Shown one piece after another: positions 1 through 13,400 of a stretch of DNA of 64,000 nt. The stretch is from assembly GCA_011032825.1 (NCBI GenBank), contig JAADJZ010000008.1:1488001-1552000 (forward strand), given 5' to 3'. Both the position numbers and the translations under genes were made by a program. Below the pieces are notes generated by a model that did no database searches, was not told the DNA's origin, and saw only the letters and a list, made by a program, of their open reading frames with translations. Within the stretch, counting starts at the first letter, position 1, and every line of letters starts with the position of its first letter. Source of the stretch: Massariosphaeria phaeospora. Lineage: Eukaryota > Ascomycota > Dothideomycetes > Pleosporales.

Positions 1-709
1 TAGTAATATTTATATTAGCTAGTAAAAAGTTAAAGTAGCTAAAAAAAAGCTAACGCAAGCTAATATGCAAAAAAATAACTAATAGTTATATTGTTAGCTA
101 CTAAACACTCTACAATAGCTTATTATAACCTAAATCAACTTACTTATTCTAACGTTAACTAATTTTTAAATTTTTAAATTTAGCAAAGTTAATGTAAGAA
201 TAAAAGTTAAAAAGAGCTAGTATAAGCTATTAAAAAACTATAGGCAGCACTTGCTACTAGGTTAAAAATCTACTAGCTTTTGCTAGTAGTACACTTTACC
301 GCTAGCTTTACTAAAAAAAACTTTACTACTTTTTTACTTTAACTTTACTTAAGTTTGTACTAGTTTAAGACATTAGTATAGAGCTTTAGAGAGCTATTTT
401 GCTTTACAGTAGCCTATATAAGCTTTTATTAAAAATTTTTAAACAAAGTTAGCTTACGAAACGTTTGAGCTCTTAGAAAAAAAATAATGTAAAGCTAAGT
501 AGCTTTACGTATTTGTTTTTTTTTAATTAATAGCTACTATAGGCTATAACAAGCTAGACTAGTTTCTTGCAAAGCTTTTAAAAATACTTCGCACTAAATT
601 GCTACTAAAACAGCAATTCGTTTCTTTTACACGAATATACTATTTTTATTACTATACTATTAATCTATTTTAAGTGTTATTAAATCTACGATTAAACGCA
701 GTTTTACAT
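1..709 (+). repeat. Left arm of a ~709-bp inverted repeat (RIP-mutated)
   Basis: Positions 1-709 are the reverse complement of 7,359-8,066, with mismatches that are mostly C/T and G/A transitions. The shared inner end reads ATGTAAAACTRCG (right-arm orientation). Position 1 pairs with 8,066, so the arm may continue beyond the left window edge. It could be a very long terminal inverted repeat of one large element, or two head-to-head copies of an independent repeat. A partial third copy (14,593-14,812) begins at the same inner end, which favours a free-standing repeat. Confidence 0.75.
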
Positions 710-3700
710 AAAGTTTATAAAAAGTTTTTTTTACATGTAGTCTAGAACTAGTAGCGAGCGTAGAAATTTGCTTTTGAGTTTTTTTTTACAGTTTTGCTTA
801 TTCGTAGGCGTTACAATTTGCAATGTATTATTGTATATTAAAATTTATTTTAAGCTAAAAAAAACTCTTGTTTAAAAATATTTTACGTATTTTTTTTTTA
901 GGTGCCTAGCAACAAAAAAGTTGTATACTTTAAAAATTAGTTTCGTGCACAAATAGTGCGTTTTTAGCACTTACTTTTTTTTTTAGTAAAAAAGTTTACT
1001 GCCGTTAGCGCCGTAGTTTGCTAGTAAAGCTTTTAAATTTAATTTTAGTAGAAATTTCTAGCGAGTGCTTTTTTAAAAAAAGCTATTTTGCACTGCGTTA
1101 AAAGCGCTTTTGTAGATTTTATTTTCTACAACGCTTCTTTGCTAGAGCTTATTTAGCATTATTTTCTTTTTAGTTTTGTTATTCTAGGCGAGAATATTTT
1201 TTTCTAAGCTTGCATTCTTTTTTTTATAAACAGCATTTAGAGTTAAAACGCTTTTTTTAATTTTCGCATTTTTGAAAATTGCAGTAGCATTTTTTTTTAA
1301 AAAAGTAAAACTGTTTTAGCATTATTGATATTTTGTAGAATATTAGCTTTAAGAATAGCTAGCACCGTAGCAGCTTAAGCAGCGAAAGTTCAAGCAAAAA
1401 AAAGCGTGTATAACGCTAAGTGTATTTTTTGTAATATTGCTTTTATTAAAAACGCTTGTTAGTTTGAGAAGTTAGAAATAGCAACTCTAAAAGCGAAAAT
1501 TCTTTTTATTTTAAAAAAAGTTGTGCTTTTTTGTACACAAACTCTAGATTGTATTTGAAAAAAATGTTCGCTTAGCGAACGTGCTGCTTTTTAAGCAAGC
1601 AAGTAGTTGTAAAATACAGCAAGTTTTTGTAGTTTGTATAAACTAAAATTTTAAAAACTACTTTTAGCTTAGACTTTTATTTTTTAATGTACTTAATTAC
1701 TAGTAGCAACTTTTTGTTATAGATCGTATAATTAAACTTTGTTAAAAAGTTTTTTGCAAAGTAGTAAGCTACTACGTGCTACATGTTGTTTTTAGTTTTT
1801 TGTAAAAAAGCGCTACTTGTAGCGTATTTAAAAGCGTTTACCTCAATTGCTGTATTTAAGTTTAAGTTAAAATAAGCTAGCAACAAGCTAGACATGAATT
1901 TCTTTTTCAGCGTATCAAATGCTTTTTATTACTTCTAGCTTTAGCTAAACTCGCAGCTTTTGCTCGTTAACTTTGTTAGCAAGAAAACAATAGTAGAAAA
2001 ATCGCGTATAAATTGCTTGTAAAAATTTGCAAAGCTAACGAAGCTTTGTATTTTTTTTTACTAAAGCTAGCGCCTTTTACTTAAAAATTGCCTGTACTTT
2101 TTCTAGATTCATGCTAATACCTTTTCTAATTTTATTAATAAAGCTAAGATATTTAGTTTTTGTAACTTTAAACTTTGATTTTTTAATATTAAAGTGCAAG
2201 CTAGCGTTCTAGAGTTTTTAAACAATTTTTTTAACTCTTTAGCAGTAGTTTTTTTAGCTTTTGTTAAAGTAAACAAGCACGTTGTTAATGTACGCAAAAG
2301 TGTTAATATTAATGTACGCTACAAGAACGTAATTAATGTACTTCTAAAAAGTACTTAGTGCGTTGGCTAGCTTAAAAAAACAAACTATTTATTTGTACAA
2401 CTTGAATTTTGTATAGAACGCTGTTTTCTACTTTTTTTTAAGTGCGATCTAGATTTTGTAAAACGCTTAAACAACGTCTAGCTTAGTAAGCTATTTAGCT
2501 TTGCTAATTTAGTTCAGCGTTTCGTAAATTAGCAGCAAAGAATATTAGTTTTTTTTTTAAATTGCGTTGAGTGCTTAGTAATCTACGCAAAATCTCAATT
2601 TGCTTTCTAGTTTCTTTGCAAACAAAACAAAAGCGCTAGCCTAGAAGTAGCTAACTCGTATAAATTCTTAGTTAAAATAAAAAGTAAGCTGCTTTTTTAG
2701 TACAAAAAGTTTGTTTTTGAATATATTGTAGAGTAGGTTGTATAGAACTTTTAGCTCTACTTTGTTCTTTTTTACAAGCTTAATAGTGTAGTTTATTTTC
2801 TTTTAGTGTAGTACAAGCTTGTTAGCTTTAGTTTGTAAAAAAGCTTTGTACTAGTTTTGTATTTAGTTTAAAAAAGTGTTTTTTAAGTTAAGCTTAATTT
2901 TGAGCGCTAGTGCTTTTTAGATGTTTACTATAAATGCTGCAAAAACTTAAGTTATTAAGCTTTTCTATTTTGCGTTTTGTATAAAGTAGCTAAAAGCTCT
3001 AGCAAACACTTCTAAAATTCTAGAACTATTTAAAAGTTTTTTTCTTTTTAGCTTTAAATTTAGATTTTTACGAAGTGCATAAAAACTAATTTTTTTGCAA
3101 AAGCAATAGTAACGTCGTAGCGGTTTATCTAAAGCTAGCTAAGAATAATATTAAAGCTATCGTTGCTTATAACGAAAGCTTAAACTACTTTTTTATAGCT
3201 ATTAATGTTTATGTTAAAGCAAGTAGCTATTTAAACTACTACCTAGTAGTTGTTTAAGCTTATAATTAGCTAGTGTTTTATTAGAATACGCTAGAAACGC
3301 GCTTTGTTGTAAAACTTTTTACTTACAATGCTATACGTATTACATTCTAAATCTAGCAATATTAAAGCAAAAATGTTTTAATTAATAAGTAAGTATATAG
3401 TTAAAAGTTTTTGTTTAGCTATTTCTAGCGAAACTTAAGATACTAGTTTGACAATTTCTACGTATTTTCTTTAGTTTACTCTTAGCTACGTTTTGTGCTA
3501 AAAGTAACTAGTTTTTTAAATTCTTTGCTTTAGTTGCGTTTTCTGCTTAAGAAGCAAGCGTAGTAGTAGTTTAAACTAACAGTAGTTTCTTTGCTGCGTT
3601 TAAGTAGTAGTTTAAGCTATAGTAGCTAAAGTTTACGTACTTAAAGCAAAGCTTTAGTTAGCAATAGCAATTAATTTTCTTTTTAGTTTACTAAATAGCT

Positions 3701-5100
3701 TTTTTTTACTACAAGTACGTTTAGTTGTTGCTTTTAAGCAAGCTATTTAAGTAGCAGTTACTTCTAACGTTTATTTTATAGCGTTTAAGTTAGCAGCGAA
3801 AGCGTTGCTAGTAGTTGTTAGCTAGTTTTGCAAAGTGTATTTAGCTTGCTAAAACTTTTTGTTAATTAGAGCAACGCGGTTTATAACTTCTTAAAAAAAG
3901 CTAGTAAAATCTAAAATAACAACAGCTATTCGTTTCTAGAAGTCTAGTTAAAAGCTAGCTAAACAATAGTTTTTAAGTGTATTAAAATTAGTAATTGTAT
4001 TTATACCTAACGTTATTTACTACTAAGCAGCGTACTCTACTAAGCAGCGCACTTTACTAAAATCGTACTAAAAAACATAGTACACATTACGATTATACTA
4101 TATTATACAAGATTATACTAAATTAACTAGTATTATTTAGTATTAGAATTACTAGAAGCAACTACTTTATAAGTTCGCGCATTATGCTTTGTTCTACTAT
4201 AGCGTTTATAGCGTTGTTGTCGTAGTACTATACTTACTACACTATTACTACTTAACTTCTTTGCAACTATTTTCTACTTACTACTACTTTTTTTAATAGC
4301 TAACTTAGCTCTAGCTTTTATAGTAAGCGTATTTTTTTTCTAGATATACTTTTGTTTACAACTTTTACGCTTAGTTGCAGCTTTAACAGTAGTGCGAAGC
4401 TAGGTAATTTTATTAACTATTAATGCGTATTTGTAAGCTACTACTAACGCGCTTTTTTTAAGCTTTTGCAGCAACTTAATAATAAAAGTTAGTAATAAGT
4501 TAACGCAGAACTTAACTCTACTGCGAATAAAAGTAGATTAAGCTTTAAACTTACGCGCGTTGCTTAGTGTTTGCAATTTCTAAATAGTAAGTTGCTAAAG
4601 TAGCTAATTAAGTATACAAAAACGCATAACGTACTCTACAAGCAAGTAAGCTACATAGGCAAGTAAGCTACTTACGCTAAAACTCTACTAAAACTACAAC
4701 GAATTAGCTTATTATATTGCTCTTTAGGCTAGTACAGCATATAATTGCATTAAATACTACTTTTGCGCTACATTTGCGTTATTCTTACACGTGCGCAAGT
4801 TGTGTTCTGCTTTGCTACACTTGCTATAGCGCTTTGCAAGCTAGTTGCTTTCATTAGCGCGCGCTTTTTTTTTGCTTTTTTTTATTACTACGCGCACTAA
4901 ACTTCTTTAGAGCTATTAACTTTTAGCATTTTTTAACTATTAGTATTCTTTCTTTTTGTACACGCTTTTTTTTGTGCGATTTACGTTGCGTAGCAGCTTT
5001 GTTAGCTACTTAAAGCTTAGCTACCTAGCTGCGCATTAACACTAAAGAATGCGCTATCTACTTAGCGCTTTTTAAAAGCTTTTTAAAAGTATTAACTATT
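710..5100. other. AT-rich RIP-degraded DNA, content not identified
   Basis: No open frame of meaningful length and no domain I can name. It lies between the left inverted-repeat arm and the first pogo-type relic. A local tandem motif (ctactaagcagcg twice, about 4,020-4,060) recurs inverted near 15,140-15,190. The base composition is the same RIP-like AT-rich pattern as the rest of the first 34.8 kb. Confidence 0.6.
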
Positions 5101-6250
5101 AAAGTAAGTAAGCTATTTACATGTCGCTAAATTTTCTTTTAAATTAGCTTTAATTGTAATCTAAATTTAAAAGTATTGCTTAGTGTTTAGAACTGCTAGA
5201 AAGCGTTGATAATAGAAAGTAGTAATAGCGTGCGCAATCGCACGTTAAGCTTTGATATAACTGCTTTTAGGTTAAATAAAGCTAATTCAGCTTTTCTAAA
5301 CTCTTCTAGAATAGTTTTAGTTGTAATTAAAGTGCTAAAGGTAGCTTTGAAGCATAGTAGAATCTTAAGTTTTGTAATGTAGTTGATATAGCTGCGTATT
5401 AAGTTCTTAGCTTAGCAGCTATACGCGACTTTTAACAGCGCAAAACAACCTACATTAAGTAGCTGCAGCAAATGCAATAAGTAAAAAAGCATGCAGAAAG
5501 TAATAATTCTGTTTTTCTTGTAGTACTACTAGAATTTAAGCGAGTTGTAGCTTTTATAGCTATTGATTATAAGTAGGTAGTATGCGCTAACAGTGTGCTT
5601 TTTTGTATACTTATTAAAGTGCTTTAACTACTTAAAACTAAGTTTATTTATTGTCTAGCTGTTCTTAGAAACTGCAATAACCTAGTTTTAAAATAGATTC
5701 TCTTTCTTGTACTAGGCAAAAAGGTAGTGCTTGCTTTAAAAAATAATAAAAAGTAGAATTGCTTACTTTGTTGCGTTAACGCTTTGGATTACTATTGTTT
5801 ACTTTTAATTGCTTTGCTAGACGCTCTTTAGCCGTCCTTAGCGCTTAGAGCTTGTAACAACTACTTTAGTTAATATTATGCCTATTATAAAGCTAGACTT
5901 GTTAAAGTTGTAAGTGTTTTTATTTTAGATGCTGTTCTTTGCTTTTATGTTTTCTACAAGCTTAAACTACTTTTAAATAACTTTAAAATTCTCGCACAAG
6001 GCTTTTTTGTAGTTGTACTTGCAATTAAACTTAACTTTAAGCTTAAGTTAGCGCCTAACGAACGTACTAAGCTAATTTACGCTAACATAGCTTAGATAAC
6101 GCTTAGCGCGCAAAGAATTAGCTATATTAGCTATAGCAGCAAGCTAAGAAAGAAATTCTTGCGCGTTAAAATCAAGTACATGCTAAACAATTACTTTTTT
6201 CTTTGTTTTAAGTAGATTTATTAAGTTAAGCGTAGAATTGCGTTGAAAGA
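5100..6250 (-). mobile_element. Decayed pogo/Fot1-type DDE transposase, copy 1
   Basis: Reading the minus strand through RIP stop codons gives the signature of the pogo/Fot1 DDE_1 transposase family. A segment like LLIIDGYESHNS is recognisable with the Asp changed to Asn and His to Tyr. It is followed by a CMPPHSSHLLQPLDVGCF-type block at about 5,430-5,500, read here as HLLQLLNVGCFALLK. Gln and Trp codons are now stops. No open frame survives, so this is a dead copy. Copy 2 follows immediately at higher coordinates, and a third copy lies near 31-32.5 kb. Confidence 0.7.
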
Positions 6251-6479
6251 AAGTTCTAGCCCGTTAACGCTTTAGAGTATTTCAAAGTACATTGTAAGTT
6301 GCTACAGCGCGTTGCTAAAAGAAATTTGCGTTTTTTTAAATAGCTTAAAGCGCAAGCTGCAATTAAACTTCTTTTAGAGCTAGTAACTAGTTTTCTTGTT
6401 AAAGCATCGCGTTGTTAGAGGAGTTTTAGTAGAGTTTTAGCGCAAGTAGCTTACTCGCTTGTATAGCTTACTTACTTGT

Positions 6480-7250
6480 AGAGTACGCTATTAAGTTTTA
6501 ATATTATAGCATCTAAGTTGTGTAGAACAAGCTTAGCACTTTTAAAAGCTTTTTTAATGCTCTTTGCTATAAACGTTTTAAAATAAGCAGTTTTAAACGT
6601 AGTAAAAAAGTCTAGTTTAGCAATGTAAGTAACGAAGCAACGTGCTAAAACTATAAATTTAGTACTATATACGCGTTTTAACGGCGAAAAGTAGCTAACG
6701 TTAAAAAGCTATAGTAGGTGCAACAAGTGTAGAAGCATATACAAAGTAATAATCTTGTGTTTTATATAGTAATTCTAAAAAGCAAGCGAGTTATAGCTTT
6801 TGTAGCTGTTTAAAATTAGTAGCTTACTACTTTTTATAGTACGCAACACAATAAACGCGTTAAAGTGCTTTAACTACGCAATTCTAAGCTTATTGTTTGT
6901 TTAGCTGTTTTTACTAATAGTAAAAACCTAGTTGCAAAGTATAAAAACATTCTTGTACTACGTAAAAATGTAAATTTTGCTAGCGTAGATAACAAAAAGT
7001 AGAATTGCTTACTTACTTGCGCAAATGCAACTAATAATAGTAACCTACTTGCAATTACTTAGCTAAACTATTTTAAGTTTTTTACGTTTTTCTAAAGCTG
7101 TAATAACAAGCTAAAAGCTTATAACACTTATTATAAAGCTAGATTTGTTAAAGTTGTAAGTGTTTTTATTTAGAATGCTATGCTTTGCTTTTACGTTAGT
7201 TACAAGCTTAAACTACGCGTTTATAACTTAAGAATTTTTCTGTTTTTTTC
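6480..7250 (-). mobile_element. Decayed pogo/Fot1-type DDE transposase, copy 2
   Basis: A second, diverged relic of the same family on the minus strand. The frame still shows NSYKSYNSLAF (from DGHESHNSLAF), IITLYML and FSPLKRVY around 6,660-6,840. These correspond block for block with copy 1. Nucleotide similarity to copy 1 is clear at 7,130-7,220 versus 5,881-5,970. It lies just inside the right inverted-repeat arm. RIP stops are frequent and no product is possible. Confidence 0.68.
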
Positions 7251-7358
7251 TTTCATTATCGTAGAATTGAGTTTAACGCGTTTTAAGCTTTTTTCTTTGC
7301 TTTATAAACTAGTTTAGCTAGTTGTTGCTAACTAGCTTAAGCTTTTAGTAAATGCGTA

Positions 7359-8066
7359 ATGTAAAACTACGTCTAATCGTAGGTTTAATAACACTTAAAA
7401 TAGATTAATAGTATAGTAATAAAGATAGTATATTCGTGTAAAAGAAACGAATTGCTGTTTTAGTAGCAATTTAATGCAAAGTACTTTTAAAAGCTTTGCA
7501 AAGAACTAGTCTAGCTTGTTATAACCTATAGTAGCTATTAATCGAAAAAAAACAAACACGTAAGGCTACTTAGCTTTACATTTTTTTTTTCTAAAAGCTC
7601 AAACGTTTTGTAAGCTAACTTTGTTTAAATTTTTTTAATAGAAGCTTATATAGGCTATTGTAAAGCAGAATAGCTTTTTAGAGCTCTATACTAATGCTTC
7701 GAACTAGTACAAACTTAAGTAAAATTAAAGTAAAAAAGTAGTAAAGTTTTTTTTAGTAAAGCTAGCGGTAAAGTGTACTGCTAGTAGAATCTAGCGGATT
7801 TTTAGCTTAGCAGCAAGTGCTGCCTATAGTTCTTTTATAGCTTGTACTAGCTGTTTTTAACTTTTATTCTTACATCAACCTTGCTAAATTTTTAGATTTA
7901 AAAATTAGTTAACGTTAGAGTAAGTAAGTTAATCTAAGTTATAATAAGCTATTGTAAAGTATTTAGTAGCTAATAGTGTAACTATTAGTTTTTTTTCTGC
8001 ATATTAGCTCGCGTTAGCTTTTTTTTAGCTACTTTAATTTTTTACTAGCTAACATAAACATTACTA
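7359..8066 (-). repeat. Right arm of the ~709-bp inverted repeat
   Basis: Reverse complement of 1-709 along its full length. Both arms have the same length to within a base or two and end at the same inner boundary. Differences are mainly transitions, as expected if both copies were RIP-mutated separately. Confidence 0.75.
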
Positions 8067-10480
8067 GAGTTAGTAATAACATTTTAAATAATAGCAACTT
8101 TATAGTGCACTTCTACGCGCGTTGCGTTGCGTTTTAAAGCAATAAAAAGTACTGTTACTTAAGCTAAGTAAAATGCTGCATGCTTATTGTTAACAACTTT
8201 AACAAGCGTTTATACTAAAAGTAAATTGTTAAAAATAACAAAAGCAAAAAGCATAGGTATTTAAAATGCTTCTAGTATTTTAATACAAACTAAAACTACT
8301 ATTTAGTGCGTATCTAAACTAGTTAAAAGTGTTATAAGTTATTTTAATTTTATATAAAGTACTAAAAGAGCTTTAAAATAAGTTAAAAAAAGTTGTGCTC
8401 GCTTTAAAAAGAGTTTGCAATAAAAGTTATTTTGTAGTTGTTTTTAACTTTACTTATAAGCCTCTATTCCTTAGCGCGCTTAAAACTAAAAAAAAAGTTT
8501 TTAAAACTCTTTGCTAGTTTAAAGCGTATACTAACAATAAAATAAAACTTGCTATAATAAAAATAAGCAAAACTTGTAAAGACATTTTTAAAACGCTTAA
8601 CAAGTATGTGTTATAACTCTTTAAAGTGTAGCAAAGCGCTAATTTAGTTTTTAGTTACTAATATGCTTTTTATAGCGCGCACTTTTACTTTTACAATAAA
8701 TCTACTAACTTTAATAAAAATTTTAATGCTAAAGTTAAGCTAAATAGTTGCGTTTGTACTGTTAAAGCTACTACTTTTTAGTAAAAGTATTTTAAGTAGT
8801 TGTTTAACTAGTTAGTAGCAGCAAAGCTTTAAGAAAATGTTAAGCAAGCTAATACTTTGCGTAAAAAAGTATGCTAGCCTATTATAAGCTACTATAACTT
8901 GTATTAACATATTTTAGTTTAAAAAAGCTTGCGTTGTTATTAATTTAGTAGCTAAAAAAAATTGCAAGCGCGCTTAGCTCTTTGCGGACTTTGCCAACGC
9001 AACTAAAAAACGTGCAGTTAAAAAAAACAAAGTGCAAAAAAGTATGTTTACAAAAAAAGTTAAGTTACTTATAACAAAGTTTATAAACTTTACTTAAAAA
9101 GTTGTAAGTAGCTTAGTAGTTTTTAGCGTTAAATTACAGCTTTTTGTGCTATTGTAGCGTTAAAAGTAGTTTTTTTGCTTAAATTAGTTTTTAAGCACAG
9201 CGTTAGCGTTTTAAAACTTTATTTTAGCGTAACAAAAGCTAATACTTAGTAGTTAGTGTAAAAGTAGTTTGCTTAAAATTAGCATAGTTATGCATACATT
9301 TTTAAAACTTACTTTGTTTTTTTTTGGTTTAAAGTGTGCTACACTAGCTTATAATAGTACAAAGTAGCTCTTTTAACGCTATGCCTTGCAATAGTAAAAT
9401 AATATATTATTTCTTTTAAAAAAGTTTGTAACTTAGAAAATTTTAAAAAAAATTTAAATTTTTAATGCTAACTATGCGTTAAGTAGTAGAGTAAAACGTG
9501 TTAAATTTTTTTTTTTTAAAAGCACATTGCTTAAAGTGCGTTTTTTATTTTTTTTGCTACAAATATTTTTTTTTTATAAAAATTGTTAAGTGCATTTGCA
9601 CTTATATTTAGTTTAAGTTTTTAAAAGTTTTTATTGTTTAAGTATTTTTTTTATTTAACAAGGTACTTTTAAGTGCTAACTAAAAAAAAAATTTATTAAG
9701 CACTTTTTTAACGTAGTACACGTTGTTTTTAAAAGTGCGCAAAGTATCTACTAAAAACTTGCTTTAAAAAAGTATTAACTTTTTTTAGTTATAAAGTTTT
9801 AACAAAGATACGTAAAAAACTAAATAAATACTTTTTAGTTTAAAAAAGTTTACTTAGTACGCGTTAGTGCTAATTTAGTTTACAATAGTGCCTAGCTCTA
9901 CGTACTTTTAGTTAAATTTTTTTTTTAGCCTAGTAAATTTTATGTTGCAGTTTAAAATTAGCACTTAATTACTTTGCTTTAGCAAAATGTGCTTTTTACG
10001 CTTGTTAAAATACTTTTTTTAATAAGCGTTTGCAGCTTTAATTTTGCGCTAGCATTTAGCTTAAAAAGCAATTATGTAAGCTGCTATGCTTGTTTTTATA
10101 AACAACTATTCGTTACTAAAAAGCATTTTAAGCTAATTTAAAACTTTTAAAAACGCTTTGTAGTACGCTATAAAAAAAGTAATTTTTGTAGTTACGTATT
10201 AGCTATTGTTGTACGCGAACTTTGCTACTAGTAGCTACATAGTTTAATTGTTTTATTTAAAGCAACAGTAACATTAAAAGTACTATTCTAGCATTTAATT
10301 TTGTTTTTTAGTTTAACTATTTGTTTAAAAGTAATAAGCAAAAAAAAAAACGCTTATTAAGCTAAAATAGTAGCAGAAGCTGTTTTAAAACTTTAAGTTT
10401 ATAATAAAACTTTAGTTTAAAATAACGTTCTTTAAAACGCTGTAAAGTTTTACAATTTTTTTTATTTAAACTATTACAAA
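8067..10480. other. AT-rich RIP-degraded DNA, content not identified
   Basis: About 2.4 kb with no recognisable domain in six frames. The plus strand can be read through stops for some distance around 8,760-9,450, but I cannot assign a family. It is probably transposon-derived, judging by composition and surroundings. Confidence 0.5.
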
Positions 10481-10499
10481 GTTTTTTGCTGTCTAGTTA

Positions 10500-13400
10500 G
10501 CGCAAGCTAGAATATAGTAAGCTATTTTAGTTAAGTAGTTTACTACAACGAGAATAAAGTTGTATACTTGCTTTATATACTTTAATAGTAAAAGTTTTGT
10601 AATAAAGTTTATTATAACATTATACTATAGGCTATTAAGTGCTAGCAAAAGTATAAAAAGTTTGTAAAAGCTATGTTTAGCTACTACTAATTTACAACAC
10701 TTTAGACAGTTGTTATAGTACTTTTTAATATTTTTTTTAATTTTTTTTTACTCGTATTAGCGTTTAACTTTTTCTAAGGTTTTTTTAACGCTAAAGTAGC
10801 TAGCTATCGAGCTGTTATAACATTTCTAAAAAGCCTTTGCTTTTTTTTTTATTGTATTAAAGTAGATTTTATTTAACTGCCTTGTTATAGCTAGTTTTAG
10901 TTTATTTTAGGCTACTATAGGCTCTACTAGTCTAAACTCGTTTTCTAAGTTAAAGTCTAAGTTTAAGTTTAAAAAGTTTGCAAAATTGCTTGCTAAATTA
11001 CTTAAAAGAACTTTATTCTTTAAAAGCCTAAGCTAAGATGCTTAAGTTAGTTTTTTCTTAATATACATTTTTAAGTTTAAAGCTTTTATTTTCTTTAAAA
11101 AAGTTAGCAGGCTTAGTTTTTTTGCAAGTTAGCTAGCTAATCTTGTAATTGCTGCTACTAAAGCGAGCTTACTATAAATACTACAAGTTATTAAAGCTTG
11201 TAATAAATCTACGTAGATTTTATTACTTTTTTGCGCAAAAGCATAAGCTTTCTTTATGTAGTCTAGTTGTTAAAAAAAGCTATTAGCTAGATTTGTTTTT
11301 TTAGGTTAATAAATTATAACGAAGTTGTACTCTATTAACTTTTTGTAAGCGCAAACTTAACAATAATTTAAAGTTTTTGTTTTTATAAACTATCGTAGGT
11401 TATTGTAGTTTGTATAAAAATTAAACATAATATTTAAAAAAAAATAGCAAAAGTGTAACAGACTTTTGTTAATTGCTAACAACTTTTTATTATAAGTATT
11501 GTAATTATACTTCGCCTTGTTTATTTTCTGCAAAAAGAAACTAATTAAGCGCTAATGCGCACTTTTTTTGCTATTTTCACTGTTAAAAACTTTTTAGCTT
11601 AAAATTCTACTAATAGCGTTTTTAGAAACGTTAGTTTTGAGCTTTGTAAGCCGTTTTGCTTTATAATAGGCTAAAATAAAGACATTAAAAAAAGTACTTT
11701 TGAGTTTTTTAAACGCTTTCTTAGCTTTAGTTCTAAAGTTAATTTGCTAGCTTTTTTTTTTTTTTAAGCGTGCTTGCTTTGGGCCGCTTTTAGCTTTTTC
11801 TAAGTTAGTTTAGTTAATAGTAAAGCAAGCTTAGAGAACTTGGTAATAAAGCGCTAATAATAGTTTATAAAGCTTATAAATACTTGAATATTTTAAACTA
11901 TATTTAGCATTAGCTACTTCTAGATCGTTTTAATTTGTTTTAAGTTTATTTTAACTTTTTCTAGGCATACAATGTAACTTAGGTACTTTGTTTACTATAT
12001 ATGCTACTCGCACTTACTAAGTTTTAAGTATAGCTTTGCTTTACGCAAATATTAAAAAACTTTTTTAACCTAGCTTACATAAGCTTTTTTTGTGTTAAAA
12101 AACACTAGAATGTTGTTAAAGTACATAATGCAAGTTACGTTAACTAACTTAGCAAAAGCTTAGTTAATGTAGGCTTAAAATGCTGCAAAAGCATTTGTAA
12201 AACTAAATAGCATAACAAAGTACTCAAAATAACTATATCAAGTTTTAAAAGCTATTTTTTATTTATTTCTTTTTTTAATCTAGATTTTGTAATAGGCTTT
12301 ATAGATGTTAAGTTTAGTGTAAACTTTTGCATTAGCTAACTTCTCTAAAAACTCTGCAATAAAAAGCAAAAAATAACAATTTTTAATTGTAATTTTGTTA
12401 AGGCTTAATAGTTAACGCAAAGTTTTAAAGTACTGTTTTTTTTTTTTGCAAAAAAAATTAGCGCACTAGCTAAAGACTTTAAGCGCTTTATTTATTTTTT
12501 ATTAAAGTACTTATCTACGTATTTGCAAAAATGCTTTAATTTTGCTGTTAACATGTTGTACAAAAGTTAATGCAAAAGAGTTATACTAGGCTAAAGTTTA
12601 ATTGCAAAATTCTGCTCTTTATAAAACGCTATTACTAACAAGCTATTAAAGCTCGCTACGTTTTAGTACTTCTAATATTTAAGTTGCAAACTAGAGTCTT
12701 GCTTTTTTTAGTTGCTTGCTTTAAAAAGTGCACTAATTAAACAAACATAAAGCTTTGCATTAAAACTATTTAAAGTTTAAACAAACTCTGCTGCGTTTTT
12801 TATAGCTACTTTAGCATAGTTTAGTTTATTTAGGTTTTTTAATGCTTCTAAAGAGAATGCAGCAACGTAGATAGTTTAACTTTAGCTAAAACTAATTTAT
12901 CTAAAAAAGTTTAAGATACATTAAAAGCTTTTTAAAATTAGCTACTACAAAGAAAATTTTATAAGTTTGTACTTTGCCTTTAGAATTTGTAATGCACACT
13001 TTTGCTACAGTATAACTATAAATAGTGTAACCTAATTTACTTAGCAATATAAAAAGAATATTAGAAATTAGTTTAAGTACTAGATTTTGTTCTTTCGCTA
13101 CAATAGCTAAAAGAACATTAAAATAAGCTTTACTATCTACGATTGCTTTTAAGTTTTTTAAACTCTTAATTTTCGCTAACGCAGTAAGAAACGTTAAGTT
13201 CTTACTCGTTAGCATTTTACAAAAAGTGCTTACTTCTTTTAACTATAACAAGTTAATATAAGCTACAAAATAAAAAGCTAATTCTTTAAGCTTTTGCTTT
13301 TTTTCTTTTTTTTTTAAAGTAAGCGTTTTTCTTTGCCTTGTTAGAGTAAGTAAAAACAAAATAGCCTAGTTTGTTACATGCGTAGCAAACTAGCTTGTTA

